Assembly: GCA_963738445.1 (NCBI GenBank) | Contig: CAVTWS010000022.1 | Location: 1 to 28,104 of the forward strand | Length of the DNA stretch: 28,104 nt | Source of the DNA: CAVTWS01 sp963738445 | GTDB lineage: Bacteria > Actinomycetota > Acidimicrobiia > Acidimicrobiales > SHLQ01 | Direction: 5' to 3' | Shown: positions 23,459-28,104 of the stretch, piece by piece | Position numbering within the stretch: the first letter of the stretch is position 1 | How the letters are laid out: each line of letters opens with the position of its first letter | Notes under the pieces: generated by a model | The model's input: only the letters and a program-made list of their open reading frames with translations | Told to the model about the DNA's origin: nothing | Databases searched by the model: none | Made by a program: the position numbers and the translations under genes

Positions 23459-24249
23459 GGCGACTCCTGGGGTTCAGGCGCGGTGTCGAACTGGAGCGGC
23501 GGCAGGCGCGGCGTGACGGTGATCGATGGCACGCAGGCATCGGCACCGGCGCGGAGGACGGCGTGCACGAGGTCGATGAGCGGCTCCACCCCCATCACTG
23601 TGCCCGACAGCAGTCCCTTGGCGGCCCAGACCGGGTAGAACCTTTTCAGCTGATCCATGTCCATGCCCGACAGGAACTGCGATGCGGCGATGCCCTCACC
23701 ACCTGAGCAGTCGCCCACGACGACGCGGGTGAACCCGACCTCGGGGTGCTCGACGCGCCATGCCTCGACGAGCTTGTCGAGCGCCGCTTTCGTGACGAGG
23801 TACGCCGCCATGCCGGGCCACGGTGCGGTATAGGAGGCGCTGACCGACGACAGGTAGGCGACCACTCCGCCGGACGCCTTCAGGTGCGGAAGGGCGGCCG
23901 CCGTCACCAGGTTGGCGCCGATCACGTTGGTGGTGAAGACCCGCTGCCAGGTCTCGGTGTCGATGTCTTCGATCGGGCCGACCCACCCGATCCCGGTGGA
24001 GTAGACGATCCCGTCGATCCCGCCGAGCGCGGCGACCGCCTGGTCGATCGCCGACGTGACCGAGCCCCCGTCGGTCACGTCGCAGGTGATCGCATGGGCA
24101 CCCGGACCGCCCTCGGCCGCAGCCTCGACGAGCAACTCGTGCCGGCGGGCCAACAGGGCCACGGTGTCGCCGCGCCGGACCATCTCGATGCCTATGCACC
24201 GACCGAGCCCGGTCGACGCGCCGACCACGACATAACGCTTCCCAGTCAT
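23455..24249 (-). CDS. SDR family oxidoreductase
   Basis: Intact, 264 residues. The nucleotide motif GASTGLG is at 10-16, the NNAG position is STGIG (84-88), serines in YLSSVSAS are near 134-137, and Tyr150/Lys154 in YLVTK complete the active site. The lack of NNAG and the C-terminal region with a long Gly/Asp loop mark it as a divergent SDR. It starts at ATG 24249 and is the first gene of the large catabolic operon. A perfect inverted repeat lies 16 bp upstream. It overlaps the P450 start by 4 bp. Confidence 0.9.
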   Translation of the reverse strand: MTGKRYVVVGASTGLGRCIGIEMVRRGDTVALLARRHELLVEAAAEGGPGAHAITCDVTDGGSVTSAIDQAVAALGGIDGIVYSTGIGWVGPIEDIDTETWQRVFTTNVIGANLVTAAALPHLKASGGVVAYLSSVSASYTAPWPGMAAYLVTKAALDKLVEAWRVEHPEVGFTRVVVGDCSGGEGIAASQFLSGMDMDQLKRFYPVWAAKGLLSGTVMGVEPLIDLVHAVLRAGADACVPSITVTPRLPPLQFDTAPEPQESP

Positions 24250-24264
24250 CGGCTCCCCCGGTAG

Positions 24265-24290
24265 CCGGTCGCGAAACGGCTCGCGACCGG
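24265..24290. promoter_or_regulatory. Inverted repeat in divergent promoter region, operator candidate
   Basis: CCGGTCGCGA (24265-24274) and TCGCGACCGG (24281-24290) are perfect 10-bp arms with a 6-bp spacer. They lie between the divergent SDR (start 24249) and thioesterase genes, where a dimeric regulator could control both directions. An RNA hairpin in the SDR leader is the alternative. Confidence 0.5.
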
Positions 24291-24417
24291 TGATCGAGCG
24301 ACGCTACACGGGCCGCAAGACGTGCTGTCAACACCCCCGCTGTAGGGTGGTCGCCTGACATCGCCGACCACCTCCCCCCAACCCTCCCACGAGTCGCGCC
24401 AGCGCACCCTGGCGGCC

Positions 24418-24840
24418 ATGGCCGCCGTGCAGCAGGCCCACCAGGACGGCACACATGTGGCCTCGCTGCTGAGGATCACCGATGTCGAAGAATCGCCGGA
24501 GCGGCTCGTCATCGAGATGCCGGTCGCGCCGACCCTGGCCAACATCCGGGGCGCCCTCATGGGCGGGTTCGTCACCACCTTGATCGACATAGCCGCCGGC
24601 CGTCACGCCATGGTCGCCGTTCCCGACGGACACAGCACCGCCACCCTCGACCTCAACGTCCACTTCCTCCTCCCCATCGTGATCGGGCCGGCCCGGGCCA
24701 CGGCCACCACAGTGCGCACCGGCCGGCGCACCGTCGTCGTGAAGGTCGACGTCGAGGACATGGGTACGCACCGTCTGGCCGCCACCTCGGTCGTGCAGTT
24801 CATCGTGCTCGAGCACTTCAGCCCGGCACCACCGGGCTGA
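24418..24840 (+). CDS. PaaI-family hotdog thioesterase
   Basis: 140 residues from ATG 24418. The hotdog motif GALMGGFVTTLIDIAAGRHAM (written here in two halves: GALMGGFVTTL and IDIAAGRHAM) followed by LDLNVHFLLPI is characteristic of PaaI/acyl-CoA thioesterases, which hydrolyse acyl-CoA and can relieve CoA trapping in catabolic pathways. The same frame is open upstream to a CTG at 24355, just after TAGGGT (24343-24348), and this extension begins like a natural N-terminus, so the real start could be further upstream. It is divergent from the catabolic operon and probably serves the same pathway. Confidence 0.88.
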   Translation: MAAVQQAHQDGTHVASLLRITDVEESPERLVIEMPVAPTLANIRGALMGGFVTTLIDIAAGRHAMVAVPDGHSTATLDLNVHFLLPIVIGPARATATTVRTGRRTVVVKVDVEDMGTHRLAATSVVQFIVLEHFSPAPPG

Positions 24841-24882
24841 CAGAGGTGCAGCAGCCTGCGCGCCGACCAGCCCCCGCACCGT

Positions 24883-24959
24883 GGCCCTTGGCCCTTGGCC
24901 CTTGGCCCTTGGTCCTTAGTCCTTGGCCGTTAGTCCTTGGCCCTTGCCCCTTGCCCCTT
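24883..24959. repeat. Heptanucleotide tandem repeat, 11 units (GGCCCTT)
   Basis: Eleven consecutive 7-bp units. The first four are perfect GGCCCTT, and the rest vary (GGTCCTT, AGTCCTT, GGCCGTT, GCCCCTT). It lies 42 bp after the thioesterase stop, in the gap between convergent genes, and runs straight into the palindromic element that follows. Confidence 0.9.
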
Positions 24960-25036
24960 CTGGGGGACCAAACCGTCGCCCACACGACCACTGTGTCCCC
25001 CAGAACACCACACGACCACTATGTCCCCCAGAACAC
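24958..25036. repeat. Palindromic element with duplicated 28-bp arm
   Basis: TTCTGGGGGAC (24958-24968) is the reverse complement of GTCCCCCAGAA, which occurs twice (24995-25005 and 25023-25033). The right side is a tandem repeat of 28 bp, 24981-25008 and 25009-25036, differing at one base. It lies between the convergent thioesterase and enoyl-CoA hydratase genes and could act as a bidirectional terminator. It is related in sequence to the inverted repeat at 17521-17574. Confidence 0.8.
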
Positions 25037-25072
25037 GCGGTGGCCCGCCGCCTGGGTCGCCGGAGTCGGCTC

Positions 25073-25881
25073 TCAGGTGCCGGTGAAGATCGGGGTCACG
25101 CTTCTCGAGGAAGGCCCGCGGGCCCTCGGCGGCGTCGTTCGACGACATGACCTTGCCGCCGTGCGACCATCTCGATCTTGAACGCCTCGGTCTCGGGCAT
25201 GGCCTCGGTCTCGCGCAGGGTGGCGAGGATGGCCTTGACCGCGAGCGGGCCGTTGCGGGCGATGCGATCGGCGATCTCGCGAGCCTTGGCCAGCGCCTGA
25301 CCGTCGGGCACGACGTGGTTGATCAGGCCGAGGTCGTAGGCCCGCTGGGCCGAGATGTCGTCGCCGCACAGCAGCATCTCGGCGGCGACGGCGTAGCCGA
25401 CCTGGCGGCGCAGGCGCACCGCGATCCGGCCATCGGGAACAGGCCGCGCTGCACCTCGGTCACGCCGAACACCGCCGTCTCGCCGGCGACGCGGATGTCG
25501 GTGCCCTGCAGGATCTCGGTGCCCCCGGCCCGGGCGAAGCCCTCGGCGGCGAGGATCACCGGCTTGGTCGGCCGGTAGGTCTTGAGCCAGCCGCCGAGGA
25601 TCACCTGCGGGCTCGTCCTTGAACCGCTGCAGCCACTCGTTGTCGACGATGCCCGGCCCGCAGCCGGCCGATCTCGGCCAGGTCCATGCCGGCGCAGAAG
25701 GTGTCGCCCTTGCCGGTGAGGATCGGCGACGCGCAGGTCGTCGTCGGTGTCGAGGCGGACCCAGGCGTCGTACAGGCGGCACAGCACCTCGGCGTTGGCG
25801 GCGTTCTTCTTCTCCGGGCGGTTGATCGTGACGGTGAGGACCGGCGCCATCGGCCTCGACGAGCACCAACGGTTCGGACAT
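25073..25881 (-). CDS. Enoyl-CoA hydratase/isomerase, heavily frameshifted
   Basis: This crotonase-family enzyme is about 265 residues when reassembled. It starts at ATG 25881 with AGGAG eight bases upstream. Consecutive segments in changing frames are APVLTVTINRPEKKNAANAE, GDTFCAGMDLAEIGRL, RAGGTEILQGTDIRVAGETA, FGVTEVQRGLFPMAG, then AEMLLCGDDISAQRAYDLGL and SSNDAAEGPRAFLEKR, ending PIFTGT at 25073. The oxyanion-hole segments and the EVQRGLFP catalytic region are present. At least six single-base breaks are needed, the densest in the window. It would hydrate enoyl-CoA in a beta-oxidation-like pathway. It is last in the operon with LLM, VOC and acyl-CoA dehydrogenase genes. Confidence 0.85.
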
Positions 25882-25950
25882 CGCGCATCTCCTCGTTCGT
25901 CGCGTCCGCCGGAGGTCTACTACCTCGCATCCACGGGGGCGAAGCTGACG

Positions 25951-26856
25951 TCAGTCGGGCGCGACCTGCCCGATGTCGTCCGGAACCGACCGGTGCGACG
26001 CAGCGGACGGGAAGCCCGCCTCGGCTCGGGCGACGACGACCGGGGCCGCGGGCGGCGGCACGATTTGCAGGACCACGTGGTCGGCGCCGGCTTCGTGCTG
26101 CGCCCGGATGCGTTCGGCGAGCGCATCCGGCTCGTCGGGCACCAGCAGCGCGTCGACCAGGGCATCGCTGGTCGTCGCCAGGTCGTCGTCGGTGAATCCG
26201 TACCGCTTCAGGTTGCGCGTGTAGTTGGGCAGGGCCAGGCACATCTGCAGATAGCCCCGCACGCCGTCACGCCAGGCCTCTCCCGCCGGCTCCAGTGCCA
26301 CCATCTGTGTGGGCGCGAGCCAGGCATCGGGTCCGATGGCCGCCCGGGCGGCGGCCGTGTGCGCCACCGGGGAGAAGTACGTGTGGACGCCTCCGGCGCG
26401 GCGCCCACCGAGCTCGATCATGCGTGGCCCGAGCGCACCCAGGATTCGGCGAGGCAGGCGCCGTCGGCCGAGCCGCCCGTCCATGGCTCGCAGGTAGGCG
26501 TCCATGGCTTTCAGAGGCGACACGTAGTCGTGGCCCCTCGCCTCCACCAGGGCCTGGTGGCTCACGCCGAGCCCGAGGACGAAGCGGCCGGGGAAGGCCT
26601 CCTCCAGGGTCGAGGCCGTGGCCACCATGGCCTCGGGATCACGACCATGGACCACGGCCACGCCGAGGGCGACGGTCAGCCGCTCGGTGGCCGACAGGTA
26701 CAGCGCGGCCCGGACGAAGGGGTCGACCCCACTGAACTCCTGCAGCCAGATGGTGCCGACTCCCGCCACCTCCAGGCGCATCGCCGACTCGACGGCCTCG
26801 GCGGCGGTGAGGCGATCGAGGAAACCCGCCCACAGCCCGACCGACCCGGTCGTCAC
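25951..26856 (-). CDS. LLM-class F420-dependent oxidoreductase
   Basis: This intact 301-residue protein has the luciferase-like TIM-barrel pattern: VGLWAGFLDRLTAAEAVESA at the start, GVGTIWLQEFSGVDPF, LYLSATERLTVALGVAVV, GRFVLGLGVSH and, at the C-terminal side, AQHEAGADHVVLQIVP. Family members use F420 to reduce or oxidise small organic molecules. It starts at GTG 26856, 16 bp after the VOC stop. The start codon overlaps the edge of a 20-bp tandem repeat. No substrate can be inferred. Confidence 0.92.
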   Translation of the reverse strand: MTTGSVGLWAGFLDRLTAAEAVESAMRLEVAGVGTIWLQEFSGVDPFVRAALYLSATERLTVALGVAVVHGRDPEAMVATASTLEEAFPGRFVLGLGVSHQALVEARGHDYVSPLKAMDAYLRAMDGRLGRRRLPRRILGALGPRMIELGGRRAGGVHTYFSPVAHTAAARAAIGPDAWLAPTQMVALEPAGEAWRDGVRGYLQMCLALPNYTRNLKRYGFTDDDLATTSDALVDALLVPDEPDALAERIRAQHEAGADHVVLQIVPPPAAPVVVARAEAGFPSAASHRSVPDDIGQVAPD

Positions 26857-26916
26857 GGGCCCACCGACCCCGTCACGGCGCCACCGACCCGGTCAGGGGC
26901 CCACCGATCCCGTCAA
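26857..26916. repeat. Three tandem 20-bp units at a gene junction
   Basis: Units 26857-26876, 26877-26896 and 26897-26916 share the pattern GGGCCCACCGACCCCGTCAC with two to four mismatches each. They cover the end of the VOC gene, the short gap, and reach the start of the LLM gene. The first codons of the LLM gene resemble a diverged fourth unit. Confidence 0.8.
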
Positions 26917-27472
26917 GAAGGTGCCACTGCAGCTCGATGTGCTGCCCGAACGCCAGCAGTCCGGCGGCCACGATGTCGGTCCGCACGAACGCCTGGATCA
27001 TGTTCGGCACGTACACGCCAGGTTCGTCGGGGTGGTAGACGCCGAGCAGGGCCACCCGGCCCGCGAGCTCGGCATCGGTGTCGGCGATCGAACGGAGCCG
27101 ATCGAGCGTGGCCTCGTAGTCGCTTCGATCCGAGATCCGGATACCGACGTGGAACGACCGTTGCGGCTCGGATCGCAGCCGATCGAGGTACGCGTGCGCC
27201 GTGGTGACCACCGGGTGCCCGGAGTCCGAACCCAACGCCTCCGCCAGGGCCAGTTCCAACGCCCACTGCTCCGGAGTCACCTCGGACGCGTACCACACGT
27301 TGTTCGAGTGGTCGGGCGCCTGCGGATCAATGTGCGCGGTGAACCAGGTGCCACCCCGGTCGACGACCTTCAGGCCGAGCACCTCGAACAGTTTCCGGGC
27401 CAGCTCGCGCTCGCCCGGGCGGTAGATCATCTCGACGTGGTTGAGCCGCCGGAAGGCGATCTGATCGGTCAC
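26873..27472 (-). CDS. VOC (glyoxalase-like) family protein
   Basis: This intact 199-residue protein has two vicinal-oxygen-chelate half-domains. FRRLNHVEMIYRPGERELAR opens the first module with a likely metal His, SFHVGIRISDRSDYEATLDR opens the second, and HIELQW supplies a His/Glu near the end. It starts at GTG 27472, 6 bp after the acyl-CoA dehydrogenase stop, and its last residues lie within the 20-bp repeat. VOC proteins include dioxygenases, isomerases and epimerases (for example methylmalonyl-CoA epimerase). No specific reaction is supported. Confidence 0.85.
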   Translation of the reverse strand: MTDQIAFRRLNHVEMIYRPGERELARKLFEVLGLKVVDRGGTWFTAHIDPQAPDHSNNVWYASEVTPEQWALELALAEALGSDSGHPVVTTAHAYLDRLRSEPQRSFHVGIRISDRSDYEATLDRLRSIADTDAELAGRVALLGVYHPDEPGVYVPNMIQAFVRTDIVAAGLLAFGQHIELQWHLLDGIGGPLTGSVAP

Positions 27473-27478
27473 GTCAGG

Positions 27479-28104
27479 TCAGCTGACGAGGAGTCGGCCC
27501 AGGGTCTGCAGGTGCTCGCTTCCGCCGCCGAGGTGCAGCTGCAACCACTTGGCCCAGAGGTAGTAGCGATGCAGGGGGTAGTCGGTGTCGACCCCGATGC
27601 CGCCGTGCAGGTGTTGGGCCGCGGCGGCGACGCGCTGGCCGCCCTCGGACAGCCAGTACTTGGCCGTGGCGACCTCGGCCGCAGCCGGAAGGTCGTTCTC
27701 CAGCCGCCATGCCGCCTGCCAGGTGGTCAGGCGGATGGCCTCGGTATCGATGTAGGCATCGGCCGCCCGTTGCCCGACCGCCTGGAAGTGAGCGAGCGGC
27801 TTGTCGAACTGCTTGCGGGTGCTGGTGTACTCCGCCGTCATGCGGACCTCGCGGTCGAACACGCCGATGCCCATCGCGCACAACGCGGTCACCGCGTGTT
27901 GGAGGGTCCACTCGAGCGCTGCGGCGCCTTCGGCGAGCAGCTCAGCTGGGGCACCCGACAGCACCAGACGGGCCTCGGGGATGTGGTTGGTGGTGTCCTG
28001 GCGGACCACCTCTACACCGGTCGAGGCGGGGTCGAGCAGGAACAGGCCGACGCCGTCAGGGGTCCGAGCCGACACCACGATCGCACCGGCATCGAGGCCG
28101 GCGG
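27479..28104 (-). CDS. Acyl-CoA dehydrogenase, C-terminal part
   Basis: The C-terminal ~208 residues of an FAD acyl-CoA dehydrogenase, with the start lying beyond the right edge. The helical domain shows REVRMTAEYTSTRKQFDKPL (FAD/dimer contact RxQF-like motif) and AQHLHGGIGVDTDYPLHRYY near the end. At the position of the common C-terminal catalytic Glu region it reads VDTDYP, a pattern seen in subunits of actinobacterial heteromeric FadE (ChsE-type) enzymes, where the base may be elsewhere or in a partner subunit. It is the first visible gene of the operon with VOC, LLM and enoyl-CoA hydratase. No frame breaks. Confidence 0.9.
   Translation of the reverse strand, partial: AGLDAGAIVVSARTPDGVGLFLLDPASTGVEVVRQDTTNHIPEARLVLSGAPAELLAEGAAALEWTLQHAVTALCAMGIGVFDREVRMTAEYTSTRKQFDKPLAHFQAVGQRAADAYIDTEAIRLTTWQAAWRLENDLPAAAEVATAKYWLSEGGQRVAAAAQHLHGGIGVDTDYPLHRYYLWAKWLQLHLGGGSEHLQTLGRLLVS

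Noticed and set aside
24981..25036. Two 28-bp repeats considered as a CRISPR array
   Set aside because: The copies are directly adjacent, without spacers, and no cas genes are present. They belong to the palindromic element.

Overview
The window looks like a high-GC actinobacterial genome fragment. The density of short-chain dehydrogenases, P450s, acyl-CoA enzymes and F420-type enzymes (a Ddn-like nitroreductase and an LLM oxidoreductase) suggests Acidimicrobiia or a relative, but this is inference because there is no rRNA or other marker gene. I saw no tRNA, rRNA, CRISPR array or transposase.

Layout. (1) 1-1697, minus strand: the 5' part of a CoxL-type molybdenum hydroxylase subunit and a Zn-dependent alcohol dehydrogenase, both broken by single-base indels. 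(2) 1698-2468: two copies of a ~64-bp intergenic repeat, the C-terminal stub of a CaiB/BaiF CoA-transferase, and a ~266-bp almost pure C/T tract. (3) 2468-5614, minus: an SDR and a membrane GGDEF-EAL protein. (4) 5724-10415, minus: a tightly coupled operon read SDR > F420 nitroreductase > P450 > APH-type kinase > APH-type kinase, with a palindrome upstream of its first gene. (5) About 10.48-14.36 kb, plus: three TadE/TadG-like pilin-type genes and a large LysM/winged-helix protein, all joined by 4-bp stop/start overlaps; the last gene is cut within its BTAD region. (6) About 14.45-16.86 kb, minus: the 3' part of an RHS protein with a variable C-terminal tip and a small two-helix membrane protein after it. 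(7) 16.85-17.5 kb, plus: the 3' end of a Baeyer-Villiger-type flavin monooxygenase, truncated head-to-head against the RHS gene. (8) 17.6-24.25 kb, minus: a catabolic operon read SDR > P450 > HSD17B10-like SDR > small ORF > acyl-CoA synthetase > DUF35 protein > thiolase-fold protein, with a divergent hotdog thioesterase on plus. (9) 25.07-28.1 kb, minus: acyl-CoA dehydrogenase > VOC protein > LLM F420 oxidoreductase > enoyl-CoA hydratase.

Function. Regions 4, 8 and 9 together resemble machinery for degrading a hydrophobic, ring- or branch-containing substrate (steroid, terpenoid or similar): P450 oxidation, CoA activation, acyl-CoA dehydrogenation, hydration, hydroxyacyl dehydrogenation, and C-C cleavage by an Ltp2-like aldolase with its DUF35 partner. 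The substrate cannot be read from the sequence. Regions 5 and 6 are unrelated cell-surface or transfer-type genes.

Quality warning. Single-base frame breaks, several at homopolymers, are confined to three stretches (1-1700, ~18.2-19.7 kb, ~25.1-25.85 kb). Four genes are truncated at sharp internal points (~1.94, ~14.32 and ~16.85 kb). Uncorrected long-read indels and chimeric joins are a serious alternative to real pseudogenes and rearrangements.
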